In this document: in pieces, positions 1-8,797 of the stretch
Numbering within the stretch: position 1 is the stretch's first letter
How the letters are laid out: the number at the start of each line of letters is the position of its first letter
Assembly: GCA_045660385.1 (NCBI GenBank)
Contig: JAZRDT010000157.1
Location: 1-64,000 of the forward strand
From: UBA1189 sp045660385
GTDB taxonomy: Bacteria > Bacteroidota > Bacteroidia > Bacteroidales > Bacteroidaceae
Reading direction: 5' to 3'
Length of the DNA: 64,000 nucleotides
The notes under the pieces: generated by a model
Told to the model about the DNA's origin: nothing
Databases searched by the model: none
What the model saw: the letters and a program-made list of their open reading frames with translations, nothing else
Position numbers and translations under genes: made by a program

Positions 1-94
1 AAAATGTTTTCAAAGAACTCTATTTCTTACAACCTCAAGGGGTGTCCCTCTCGATTGCGGATGCAAAGGTAGATACTTTTCAATTACTGACCAA
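1..94 (-). promoter_or_regulatory. Probable rRNA operon promoter and leader (leftward)
   Basis: On the minus strand a complete Bacteroidales promoter is visible: TTG (plus 92-94), a 20-nt spacer and TACCTTTG (plus 64-71), preceded by a very A/T-rich stretch (about 95-140) that could act as an UP element. The transcript would run left through a leader containing GTTCTTTGAAAACA (plus 4-17), which resembles the boxA antitermination motif in rRNA leaders. No rRNA lies in the window, so the rrn assignment is inference from promoter strength and the boxA-like motif. Confidence 0.5.
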
Positions 95-299
95 ATCTTA
101 TTACAACTTTTTTTCAAGATTTTTTGAAGAAAAATCGCAAAGCACTGATTTGCAAGCACTACATGTTTTAGGATATTTTAATATTTATGGCCGAATTGAT
201 AAATATATGTTGCAAAACATAAAAAAATGGATGATTCTGAAGATTTAGCAGGAAACGAAAAAAACGCACTCGGTTATTCGTTTCTTTGTGATATGACCG

Positions 300-459
300 C
301 TTAAATACTTGCACCCGCAACGAAATATTCAAGTAAGTTTGATATTATATCGCACGCTTATTCGTATCTTTGATGAAATCGAAGATAATCTGCACTCGCT
401 TTGAAAAATATTCAAGCAAGCTTGATATTTCTCGCTCGTTTGTTGCTATCTTTGCCACA
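300..459 (-). repeat. Two tandem promoter-bearing palindromic repeats (plus a partial third)
   Basis: Two related units of about 83 bp lie at about 300-376 and 385-459; a third, partial one ends near 262-288. Each carries a central dyad (329-342, and TCAAGC-AA-GCTTGA at 412-425) and a downstream TATCTTTG-like box (285-288 partial, 365-372, 447-454), so the boxes fall 82-84 bp apart. Read on the minus strand they match the repeats at 42744-42904: CAAAGATA, CGAGCGA-like motif, A/T dyad, GCGAGTGCAG. Confidence 0.75.
422..454 (+). promoter_or_regulatory. Promoter of the DUF5686 gene inside a repeat unit
   Basis: TTG at 422-424, a 22-nt spacer and TATCTTTG at 447-454 fit the Bacteroidales promoter. 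The TTG is part of the right half of the dyad TCAAGC-AA-GCTTGA (412-425), so a dyad-binding protein could occlude the -33 box. The first ATG in the frame (464) lies only nine bases beyond the -7 box, implying a very short or absent leader. Confidence 0.6.
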
Positions 460-463
460 TGCT

Positions 464-3046
464 ATGAGAAAAAGCAGAGAGAATTACATACAATACGTTA
501 TATTACTACTCATATTATATATAATAGGAGGGCATACCCCACTCTATGCCCTCACACGCATCTACGGACAAGTGACCGACTCCATCACCTACGAGAAAAT
601 CCCCTACGTATCCGTATATCTACAAAACACTACCTACGGATGCCAAACCGACAAAGACGGACACTTCTCATTTGTCACCCCCGACAACCATGGCACGCTC
701 ATCGTTTCCTCGGTCGGATATAATGAAAAACATATCCCCATCAACTCAGACACGCAATACCCTTTACAGATACAATTATCAGCCACGACATACGAACTCA
801 ATGAAGTGGAGGTAAAAGTAGGGAACGAACAATACCGACGCAAAGGGAATCCTGCCATAGAATTGATACAAAGCATCGTCAAACGTCGCAATGCCTACCG
901 GCTCGACAGCCATGATTACTACAGCCGCAACCGCCATGAACTAATGATACTTGCACTCAGCAATTTTGATGAAAGCGAAATTAAGGCTGAAATACAAGAC
1001 AATAACGGATTACTACATCAATACATAGACACCTCTTTTATTTCAGGAGAACCTATTCTGAACATATCCTCCCGCGAACTCCTTGGAAGTGACCACTATA
1101 GCAAAACTCACCAAACGATTAAGAAACATATTGTAGCACGCCGCCGTGCCGGCGTAGACGACTTCATTCCCGAGGAAGAGATTGACGGCATATTAGAAGA
1201 AGTCTTTAAGGACGTAGACCTCTTCCAAAACGACATCGACCTCTTTCGTAACCGATTTACAAGTCCGTTATCCACACTGGGAACCAGCGTATACAAGTAC
1301 TACATCATGGATACAATATCCGTAGAGGGTATCCCATGTGTAGACCTGGCCTTCGTTCCCTTCAACTCCGAATCACACGGATTCACCGGACATCTCTATG
1401 TCACGACCGACAGCACCCACTTTATCAAATGGGCCCAGCTACGCACACCACACGACATCAATCTCAACTTTGTACGCACGCTCGACATCACGCAAACCTT
1501 CACGCCGGCCCTTGATGGCACTCCCCTACTCGACCGCGAATCAATGGTAGCTGAACTTGAAATAGCCGAGCAACTCAACGGAATATATGCAAAGCGTGAA
1601 GTCAACTACAACAATTACCAACTTGACGCCCCCATACGTCCCGATCTGTTGGCCCGCCCCGAAATGATCATCGAAGAAAAAGATGCGCGGAAAAAAGACG
1701 AATTGTTCTGGATTATTAATCGCATCGGACACGTCAATCCCAAGGAATTGTCAGTAGGCGACTTGATGGAGGAACTACGTAAAGACCCTCTCTATTATTG
1801 GACCGAACGAATAGCCTCCTTCCTCGCCTCAGACTACATCCCCATCAAGAAAAAGGAACCCAAGTTCTTCTATGGTCCATTAAGCACATCCATCAGCAAC
1901 AATGAGCTTGAAGGCCTACGTTTCCGCGCAGGCGGAATGACTTCAGCACATCTCAATCCACACCTTATGGGACGCTTCTTCGTAGCCTACGGTACCAAAG
2001 ACGAAAGGTTGAAATACATGGGAGAGCTCGAATACTCCTTCAATCGTAAGAAAGAGCATGCCAACGAGTTCCCCATCCACTCATTGCGTCTACACTACGA
2101 AAACGACATCTATCAATACGGGCAAGAATACCTATACACCAGCAAAGACAACATCCTGCTCAACCTCAAGCGCATGGACGACAACCAAATAGGTTATCTC
2201 CGAAAGGCTGAACTATCATACAAGCGCGAACATTACAACCATTTTTCTTATTCACTTACGCTTCGAAACAAGGTATACGAGAGCAGCCTTCTCATGCCTT
2301 TCGAGACCCGCATCAACGGACAGTCCCATTTCATCAGCGAACTTCCCCAAACAGAACTGGAGTTAAGCCTACGTTATGCACCTGGCGAAAAATTCCTACA
2401 AAAGAAATGGGAACGCAGCTCACTTCTACCCGAGCGTCCCGTATTAAGTCTGTCCCATTGCATCGCCATAAAGGGCATTCTGGGCAGCCAGTTTACTTGC
2501 CATCATACCGAGGCCACTGCACGCAAGCGCTTTTGGTTCTCATCGTTCGGTTACATAGACGGCATCGTCAAGGCCGGACGCGTATGGAACGAGGTACCCT
2601 ATCCCCTACTCATCATTCCAAGCGCCAACCTTTCATATACGATACAGAAAGAATCGTTCGCACTCATGAGCCCGATGGAATTCGTAGCCGACACCTACGC
2701 ATCATGGGAAGCTACTTATTATATGAACGGACTTATATTCAATCGTCTGCCGCTTATCCAACGACTCGGTTGGCGTGAAGTCATCGACTTCAAGGGATTC
2801 TACGGCAACTTGCGCCCCAACAATATGCCCAACACGCACGACAGCAATGGCTTATATTTATTTCCAGTGCAAACCTACACTACTCAGAGTCAACAAGCCA
2901 CAACACCTCCCTATATGGAGTTATCATTCGGCATCGAAAACATATTCAAGATTCTTGAAATTGACTATGTGCGCCGTCTCACCTATTGCGACACACCTGG
3001 CATCAACAAACACGGAGTACGACTACGCCTACATATACAATTTTAG
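464..3046 (+). CDS. DUF5686 / carboxypeptidase-regulatory-like outer membrane protein
   Basis: 860-residue outer-membrane protein of the DUF5686 family, common in Bacteroidetes; its substrate is unknown. After a hydrophobic N-terminal signal (about residues 9-30) comes a carboxypeptidase-D regulatory-like beta-sandwich (about 31-110, with an I-Y-G-Q-V-T-D start typical of that fold), then the long DUF5686 region rich in amphipathic beta strands. It ends in a terminal Phe (RLHIQF), as expected of an outer-membrane barrel. The open frame extends upstream to 401, but that part overlaps the promoter and starts with TTG, so ATG 464 is preferred. The gene is monocistronic, with its own repeat-borne promoter and a hairpin terminator at 3054-3086. 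It could take part in cell-envelope assembly or transport; the sequence does not decide. Confidence 0.8.
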   Translation: MRKSRENYIQYVILLLILYIIGGHTPLYALTRIYGQVTDSITYEKIPYVSVYLQNTTYGCQTDKDGHFSFVTPDNHGTLIVSSVGYNEKHIPINSDTQYPLQIQLSATTYELNEVEVKVGNEQYRRKGNPAIELIQSIVKRRNAYRLDSHDYYSRNRHELMILALSNFDESEIKAEIQDNNGLLHQYIDTSFISGEPILNISSRELLGSDHYSKTHQTIKKHIVARRRAGVDDFIPEEEIDGILEEVFKDVDLFQNDIDLFRNRFTSPLSTLGTSVYKYYIMDTISVEGIPCVDLAFVPFNSESHGFTGHLYVTTDSTHFIKWAQLRTPHDINLNFVRTLDITQTFTPALDGTPLLDRESMVAELEIAEQLNGIYAKREVNYNNYQLDAPIRPDLLARPEMIIEEKDARKKDELFWIINRIGHVNPKELSVGDLMEELRKDPLYYWTERIASFLASDYIPIKKKEPKFFYGPLSTSISNNELEGLRFRAGGMTSAHLNPHLMGRFFVAYGTKDERLKYMGELEYSFNRKKEHANEFPIHSLRLHYENDIYQYGQEYLYTSKDNILLNLKRMDDNQIGYLRKAELSYKREHYNHFSYSLTLRNKVYESSLLMPFETRINGQSHFISELPQTELELSLRYAPGEKFLQKKWERSSLLPERPVLSLSHCIAIKGILGSQFTCHHTEATARKRFWFSSFGYIDGIVKAGRVWNEVPYPLLIIPSANLSYTIQKESFALMSPMEFVADTYASWEATYYMNGLIFNRLPLIQRLGWREVIDFKGFYGNLRPNNMPNTHDSNGLYLFPVQTYTTQSQQATTPPYMELSFGIENIFKILEIDYVRRLTYCDTPGINKHGVRLRLHIQF

Positions 3047-3053
3047 CAAAAAA

Positions 3054-3086
3054 GAACGGAGAGCAATGATGGTTTGCTCTCCGTTC
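3054..3086 (+). terminator. Hairpin terminator after the DUF5686 gene
   Basis: Perfect 13-bp stem (3054-3066 with 3074-3086, arm GAACGGAGAGCAA) and a 7-nt loop, starting eight bases after the stop codon. No long U tract follows, so termination could be weak. It also separates this gene from the convergent CotH gene. Confidence 0.75.
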
Positions 3087-3151
3087 CCTTAAAATATCCT
3101 GAGATTATCACGATAATGTCTAATCTCAAATAACACTATACTTTTGTTAAT

Positions 3152-5881
3152 TTATTTTTGCGAATAAGAAATTGTGGGCCATGTTTGACTTGTCACGAAA
3201 CTCATTCCATTTATACGAGTTTTCAGTGTAGCCACCAAAGTTTCCACTGCTTTGTCATAAGCATATCCTTCGTCACCACAATATCCACCACCAATACCAA
3301 AATAAGAATAGCGGTCACCAAGCCAGCCGCTCTTAGAGTCCACCGGCCACATGGCATTATTCAAGGCCTCAGATGTTTTCATTGCAGCAGCCTTAGCGGG
3401 AATTGTCTCCACATAAGAGAGCAACATATTCTTCACCTGTCCCCAACGTTCTGCGGTAAGCGCCTTGAAGGTAGCATCTTTCACCAACATCGGGTACCAC
3501 ACATAGTTCTTATCATCATCCTCAATGGGTTCATTAGGATATCCACTTCGCTTATGATAAGGTTTCGCCTTTTCAAGCATCGATTTGGTATAGCTATATC
3601 CTTCTTCCGCATAAGAGGTAGACACGGGCAATGTATTCCAATCGAAATCCCAAATTGGTCCAGCATAAATCTTTCCCCTGTTCAGATACATATATACACT
3701 CTTCGGGTGCTTCATCTCACTATTCATCATGATCTCCTGAATAAGCCAGAAATCGACAAAAGAGGTTAGATCGAGTTGCTCGAAAGCGGCAGAATAATTT
3801 CCCGCATAAAGTTTATCTTCCACACCACGTACGAATGCAGTTGCATAGCTCAGCATCTCGTCATTACCGTCATCCTTAAATAGGAAAGGAATATAGTTAG
3901 CAGTAGTAAACTTCCAAGACTCATCATAACCATCATCAGCCTCGAGCAAATATCCGTAATCCTCAGCATCACCACTATAACCATCCTTTTCATCGTAAGG
4001 GTCATTTATGTCAAGACGATTACCATCAATCTTGATTTGCTCACACAAATAGTAGTTTCCTACATGCACACCATTATATACAAGTTCTACGAATTGTCCT
4101 GACGGATTCCAGGCAAGTCCATCATTAGGGAATACCTGTTGGAACACATCAGCTATGCCGAATGCCACATCGTTTCGCATGAGTGTACGATCTTTCCAAT
4201 TTGACAATAGTACCCAACGCTTATGTGCAGGCAAGTCATTATTGGCATCATCATCATTCATGAATACTCCATGCTTCTTATCGAGCTTTACCGCAAAGGG
4301 CTTTTTAGGCATTTGTTGCGTTACATTACCACGCAAACGGGTAGAAGCCAACACGGGGGTATTCACCACGCCGCCATCCTTATCGCTCAAGGCCGAGGTT
4401 CCATCAGCATTGTAGACCATAAAGTTGTCGCCCTCCTCCATCGACCAATCCGCATCCTTTGGTTGCCATTTAGTTCCGGTTGCATCATACCATGCCTTGC
4501 TAGCCTTCTGGTATTTACTATTTGTCTCCGAACTTGTTGTACCCGACAATTGGTTTACTACGACAACAGGAAGTCCGGTATTGGTGAATTCTACCTCATA
4601 TATAGCAAGTTCATTCTTACTATTGGCAACTGCGATATGTTTGTTTTGTACAAAATCGACAACAGTCTCACCACTTACAATCGTACTACCATCCTCGAGT
4701 ATCAGCTTTGTATGCTCAGGAATTTCAAATGTAGGTACCAAATTGCGATTGTTAAGGTATGGGACATACAATGTCACTTTACCATTAACGCTATCGATGG
4801 TACAAATCTCTTCTGACACTGTGCTTGTGGTAACTGAAGCCTTCGTGCTTACAGAAAATTTACGTGCCAAGATTTTTCCTGGATTGTCAGCCACGGTAAA
4901 CTTCATACTCAAGAGCTTAGGTTCTACCACAGGAACCGCAGGCTCTTTAACAATCGGCTCTACAGCCAAATCATCGAAGTTTGCCAGTGTTAACGGATAA
5001 GTCACCACACCATTTCGTGCAAAGGTCACCTTTGAGGGGCGCTTCAAAGTCGCTACATGGTTGTTGGTTGTAATCACAATAGTCATCTCATCCCCCACCT
5101 GCAATGTAGGCAGCGAGGTCATATAGGCTCTGATTTCAGAGCCGCTAGTCAGCAAAGGCTGGTCTGTCCAAGCTAAATAAAGGCTATCATTACCTTCGGC
5201 AAATGAAGCCAGAGTAACTTCTTGTGTTTCAAGGTTAATAGTAAAGTCACCAGACAATTGACGATTGTTGTTTACTTTAAAGGTGATGCTACGCATTCTA
5301 TCTCCCTCAAGTGCTGTACCAGTAGCATCTACAGAAAATTTAAGTATTGTCACTAAACGGTCAAACGTAAAAGTTGATGCAAGGACTGTCTTTTTAACAA
5401 ACACTCCGGCTCTATAATCACCTACAATATCACGTTTGGTTTGGCTATACTCCTGGTCAAGGGGTATAGTTCCTTTTACAGCAGTATGGCTCACTGCATT
5501 GTTCACCTCACTGTATGGATAATAAGCATACTTGGCTGCACCCGATACAGTACCTTTAAATGTCACAGAGCCTGCGCTCTTCGTGTTCACACTGGTAAAC
5601 TTGGCATTCTTAGTTTTAGCACTATAAACGCCAATCACCTCTTTCGTTCTCCACATTGTACCCACACCGCTTGCATAGTTGTCATGCTCATCAATATAAG
5701 TACGCGTTACCACCGAAGACGATAAATCGTCTACATACGACACTGCAGAAGCTGGCACTTGAATCATAGCCTGAACCTCTGCATCACTCTGGAACTCCTG
5801 TTCTAATTGTTCCTCCACACATGCCGAAATTGTCAGTAAACTCATACCGCACAATACGGACTTAAACAAATAATTTTTCAT
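3152..5881 (-). CDS. Fimbrillin-like / CotH kinase family lipoprotein
   Basis: 909-residue predicted lipoprotein: the N-terminal signal ends in a lipobox (TISAC, Cys21). Residues about 25-300 resemble the fimbrillin-like region of Bacteroidales surface proteins (early TRTYID followed by beta-rich sequence with AYYPYS). A linker beta domain follows, and from about residue 430 to the end there is a CotH-kinase-like domain. Visible CotH features are WKDRTLMRNDVA (about 560-575), a GNYYLCEQIKID segment (about 605-615) and GPIWDFDWN (about 741-749) with the acidic pair typical of the active site. The family includes atypical kinases and many surface proteins of unknown target. The gene lies downstream of the PI-PLC-like lipoprotein gene, from which it is separated by a hairpin. 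A phosphoryl-transfer role outside the cytoplasm is inferred from the family. Confidence 0.8.
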   Translation of the reverse strand: MKNYLFKSVLCGMSLLTISACVEEQLEQEFQSDAEVQAMIQVPASAVSYVDDLSSSVVTRTYIDEHDNYASGVGTMWRTKEVIGVYSAKTKNAKFTSVNTKSAGSVTFKGTVSGAAKYAYYPYSEVNNAVSHTAVKGTIPLDQEYSQTKRDIVGDYRAGVFVKKTVLASTFTFDRLVTILKFSVDATGTALEGDRMRSITFKVNNNRQLSGDFTINLETQEVTLASFAEGNDSLYLAWTDQPLLTSGSEIRAYMTSLPTLQVGDEMTIVITTNNHVATLKRPSKVTFARNGVVTYPLTLANFDDLAVEPIVKEPAVPVVEPKLLSMKFTVADNPGKILARKFSVSTKASVTTSTVSEEICTIDSVNGKVTLYVPYLNNRNLVPTFEIPEHTKLILEDGSTIVSGETVVDFVQNKHIAVANSKNELAIYEVEFTNTGLPVVVVNQLSGTTSSETNSKYQKASKAWYDATGTKWQPKDADWSMEEGDNFMVYNADGTSALSDKDGGVVNTPVLASTRLRGNVTQQMPKKPFAVKLDKKHGVFMNDDDANNDLPAHKRWVLLSNWKDRTLMRNDVAFGIADVFQQVFPNDGLAWNPSGQFVELVYNGVHVGNYYLCEQIKIDGNRLDINDPYDEKDGYSGDAEDYGYLLEADDGYDESWKFTTANYIPFLFKDDGNDEMLSYATAFVRGVEDKLYAGNYSAAFEQLDLTSFVDFWLIQEIMMNSEMKHPKSVYMYLNRGKIYAGPIWDFDWNTLPVSTSYAEEGYSYTKSMLEKAKPYHKRSGYPNEPIEDDDKNYVWYPMLVKDATFKALTAERWGQVKNMLLSYVETIPAKAAAMKTSEALNNAMWPVDSKSGWLGDRYSYFGIGGGYCGDEGYAYDKAVETLVATLKTRINGMSFVTSQTWPTISYSQK

Positions 5882-5905
5882 ATATTAAAATTTAGTTAAA
5901 CAAAA

Positions 5906-5944
5906 GATGACTTGTATTAGGCATGCGCCTTAATACAAGTCATC
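5906..5944 (-). terminator. Hairpin with U tract between the PI-PLC-like and CotH genes
   Basis: A 14-bp perfect stem (GATGACTTGTATTA at 5906-5919 with its complement at 5931-5944) extended by GGC/GCC around an ATGC loop. On the minus strand it is followed by TTTTGTTT. It sits 20 bases after the upstream stop codon and only 24 bases before the CotH start, so it is either a true terminator or an attenuator that limits read-through into the CotH gene. Confidence 0.75.
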
Positions 5945-5964
5945 GTGAGCTATCTCTCTATACT

Positions 5965-8373
5965 TTATAAGCCGCTTCCGTTATCATCATTTTCATCACC
6001 TTCGCCATTCTCCACATCATCTCCACCAGAAATAGAATGTTTGAAGTTATTGGCGATGATTGTTCCTGGCAGAGCATATGCTGCTGATGTCGGGTCATCA
6101 GACACATAATCGAGGAGCACAACTCCTGTAGGACCTGTAGTCTGTTTCAATCCACTATGGAGCACATAGTCATAGAAGTCGGGGTTGAGCTTATCGGCCA
6201 AAGCCTTGATGTTACCACCGGCACCACCATATTTATTCTGCCCATTTACGTTATCGCATGAGGGCTTGATACTTTCTTCAAAGTCACTACCTGCCAAATA
6301 TCCGCAAAGCGAGTTGATAAACACATAATTTGAATACTCACCGCTGATAGCCATTGAGAATGTAGCAGTCACATCGGCCAGTTTCTCATTGTATGACTCA
6401 AACCAATACGTATTGGGAGTAGTAGCGGTAGATCTCACGTTCTCACCTACCACGCGTGCCCACTCCTGGAACCAGCAATTGATATTGGGATGGTTTGTGC
6501 CATATCCAAACTGAGGGTCACCCTTAGCTACAGGAGATGTTGATTCTGTAGGACTGAGGTATACACCTTGCTGCATATGATACTCCATGATATCACTTCC
6601 AGTGCCATGATCATTGCTGAGGTCATATGCACGCTCACCATTGATAGTGTAGCCACGTGCACCCCACTTATCCTTACCTGTACCACAACCATTAATTACC
6701 AATACACGGTCGGCATTAGCACCCGTGATATTATTCATCACATTCGTCCAGTCTTGTTCAGTATCTTCGTCGAGCTGTGTTGGACGTACTACAATCAGCA
6801 ACTTACCACGAATATCCTGAAGTGTCAATCCTTGCTTGAAGAGCACCAACTTATCATGGTCCAATGTATTGATATAGTTCATCACATTACGCATATAGGT
6901 GCCAGGATTACGTTGGTAGTTATAGTCACCTGTAGGCTGGTATGTGAAGATAATCATGGCACCTTCACGCGATGCTCCCTCGAGACGCTCGAGCACACGA
7001 TTCACCACATTGCTCACAGTGAGGTTAACGCCATCTTCCTGAACCACATCATTATTACATCTGAGCAGTTCATTTGCAAAGTTATTTCCTTGCTGACGGT
7101 CGGTAACCACCTCGAAAGCACGCACGCCAAGTTTCCACTGTGCCTCGAAGTCCAATGTCTGACTCTTATAATATCCTTCAGTATCATCTGATCCATAAGA
7201 GAACGAACCACCCGTACCAGGCAATGACAACTGAGTCAATCTTACTCCATCGGGCAACTGTGACATCCAGTTCGAAGCATCAATCTTCACAGATGAGGTT
7301 GGGAGTTGTAGGTTCTTGAATACATTCTTTTTCTTAGCCACTACGGTTACCCCCTGCAATGTCTTGCTCACATAGCTTGCACCAGTAGCCGACACGCTCA
7401 CCTTCAAATCCTCAATATCCGCACCAGGCAACATGAAAACGGTGAACGTAAGACTTCCGCCTGGCTGTATAGTAATTGCCTTTCCATCATATACTGTAGT
7501 CAGGTGAATGAGGTCGGTAGCATCCTCTGCATTCTCACATACAGGATAGCCTGTACCATCCCACGAGTCGAGGTCGGCAGTAAATGCGCCAGCAATACCC
7601 TGACCCTCCACTTGGATTTCCTGGATCGTTACCGATTCAACCATTGAGGTTTCGCCCAATGTAGTGGTTTCGGGAAGCACGAGTTGAATCTCTGCAGCTG
7701 TCACCATAGGCACAAACGAGAGGCCAACATAACCTTCCTCTCTGGTCGCAGTACTTCTTGCTACCATATAGGCATATTTCATATCTGGTTTAACCACATA
7801 ATGCCTACCACTGACCGTCACATTGGTTGATTGCTGCGAAGTAGGCACTATACCATTCACTGTCGTTCCATCCATCATTATTCCATAAGCGACGGTAGGT
7901 ATTTCTCCCGTTTCATCAACAAATGAGAGTGTAGAGGGATACATGGCATAGAAATTATGTTCATCATCACTGCTCCAACGCAATACAAATTCCTCAGCCA
8001 TGGGATGCTTGGTCAAGTAAGCATAGTCTTCACCTTTATTGGTTCCATCCACAACTGATTCATCCCCTGCATTTACTCCAGTAATTACATAATGAGCATT
8101 GGTCTCTTCTGCTGCTTCAGGACAGTAGATTTCTACTGCATCACCTTCAACCCAATCAACACGTTCATAATTAATACCACCATGAGTGTATATCTCACCA
8201 CTATATTCGGTGCGAGTCATCAAACCATCATTTTCAAAACCAGCACGACCACCGAAACAGATTTCGTCACCTACCTCGGCCGGAGTCACCTGATTTATAG
8301 GTTCTTCGTTTTGGCAAGCTACAACAACAAATGCTACTGCAGCCATTGCATATATCAGTCTTTTCTTGTTCAT
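5965..8373 (-). CDS. Fimbrillin-like lipoprotein with a PI-PLC X-like domain lacking the usual catalytic His
   Basis: 802-residue predicted lipoprotein (signal ending VVVACQN). Residues about 30-330 look fimbrillin-like (TRTEYSG near the N-terminus, then MYPS-type strands). Residues about 365-700 resemble the X domain of phosphatidylinositol-specific phospholipase C: LPDGVRLTQLSLPGTGGS, then KLGVRAFEVVTDR, then GKLLIVVRP. In active PI-PLCs the first motif reads PGTHDS; here a Gly replaces the catalytic histidine, so the protein may be inactive or use another chemistry. The C-terminus is acidic and Gly/Asn-rich. ATG 8373 is preferred over the longer frame to 8448, because the extension overlaps the upstream peptide gene and the lipoprotein signal begins here; ATG 8379 is also possible. 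It is likely co-transcribed with the 59-residue peptide gene 16 bases upstream. Confidence 0.75.
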   Translation of the reverse strand: MNKKRLIYAMAAVAFVVVACQNEEPINQVTPAEVGDEICFGGRAGFENDGLMTRTEYSGEIYTHGGINYERVDWVEGDAVEIYCPEAAEETNAHYVITGVNAGDESVVDGTNKGEDYAYLTKHPMAEEFVLRWSSDDEHNFYAMYPSTLSFVDETGEIPTVAYGIMMDGTTVNGIVPTSQQSTNVTVSGRHYVVKPDMKYAYMVARSTATREEGYVGLSFVPMVTAAEIQLVLPETTTLGETSMVESVTIQEIQVEGQGIAGAFTADLDSWDGTGYPVCENAEDATDLIHLTTVYDGKAITIQPGGSLTFTVFMLPGADIEDLKVSVSATGASYVSKTLQGVTVVAKKKNVFKNLQLPTSSVKIDASNWMSQLPDGVRLTQLSLPGTGGSFSYGSDDTEGYYKSQTLDFEAQWKLGVRAFEVVTDRQQGNNFANELLRCNNDVVQEDGVNLTVSNVVNRVLERLEGASREGAMIIFTYQPTGDYNYQRNPGTYMRNVMNYINTLDHDKLVLFKQGLTLQDIRGKLLIVVRPTQLDEDTEQDWTNVMNNITGANADRVLVINGCGTGKDKWGARGYTINGERAYDLSNDHGTGSDIMEYHMQQGVYLSPTESTSPVAKGDPQFGYGTNHPNINCWFQEWARVVGENVRSTATTPNTYWFESYNEKLADVTATFSMAISGEYSNYVFINSLCGYLAGSDFEESIKPSCDNVNGQNKYGGAGGNIKALADKLNPDFYDYVLHSGLKQTTGPTGVVLLDYVSDDPTSAAYALPGTIIANNFKHSISGGDDVENGEGDENDDNGSGL

Positions 8374-8389
8374 AGTCATTTCTTTTATA

Positions 8390-8569
8390 TTATTCCCAAG
8401 AGCCATCGTTCCAACTCTCTGTTGCGAAATCCACTTCATTGATTTCATGACCTGTAGTCTTTACTTCGCTTTTCGGTGCATCTTGTACCACAGAGCCGCA
8501 GAATCCTCCCTCGAGTTCTACTACGGCATGCTCAACATACGGAGTCTCGTACAATTTCTTTGTTTTCAT
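8390..8569 (-). CDS. Small 59-residue peptide with YxxP and GG motifs
   Basis: Small frame from ATG 8569 to TAA 8390. The N-terminus is MKTKKLYETPYVEHAVVE, followed by an LEGG-F-C segment, and the C-terminus is acidic and Trp-rich (ESWNDGSWE). Short proteins beginning with Lys-rich, Y-x-x-P, V-x-V-x-E sequence are frequent in Bacteroides and Prevotella genomes next to fimbrillin-like lipoproteins; their function is not established. It lies 16 bases upstream of the PI-PLC-like gene on the same strand and overlaps only the unlikely N-terminal extension of that frame, which supports it as the first gene of that operon. A Tyr-x-x-Pro followed by Gly-Gly recalls leader peptides of modified peptides, but no modification gene is adjacent. 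Confidence 0.6.
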   Translation of the reverse strand: MKTKKLYETPYVEHAVVELEGGFCGSVVQDAPKSEVKTTGHEINEVDFATESWNDGSWE

Positions 8570-8744
8570 CTTTAATTACTGTTTGTTACCTAGCATTCTG
8601 CTTGTTACATTAAAACACAACCTTAATCAAGAGTCTCGTCTATAGTCTTCTCCGCTCAATATCAACCAATTACATTTTGCAAAAGAAAACTACTACGAGA
8701 TTCTCGGTAAAAGTACTCATATTTTTTTAATCTACAACACATTT

Positions 8745-8777
8745 TTGCATTTTTTATAAAAAAAATGGCTACCTTTG
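8745..8777 (+). promoter_or_regulatory. Promoter of the UpxY-like gene
   Basis: TTG at 8745-8747, a 22-nt spacer and TACCTTTG at 8770-8777, 20 bases before the start codon. The 220-bp region between this promoter and the divergent peptide gene is A/T-rich. A weaker TTCTTTTG box on the minus strand (plus 8680-8687) could serve the peptide/PI-PLC operon. Confidence 0.65.
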
Positions 8778-8797
8778 CCGCTACAATATAACAACAC

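Noticed and set aside
42..248. 68-codon frame at the left edge
   Set aside because: It starts with GTG, reads through the leftward rRNA-type promoter and its A/T-rich upstream region, and has no motif.
5965..8448. Longer N-terminus for the PI-PLC-like protein (start at 8448)
   Set aside because: The extension overlaps the 59-residue peptide gene and would put 25 residues ahead of the lipoprotein signal.
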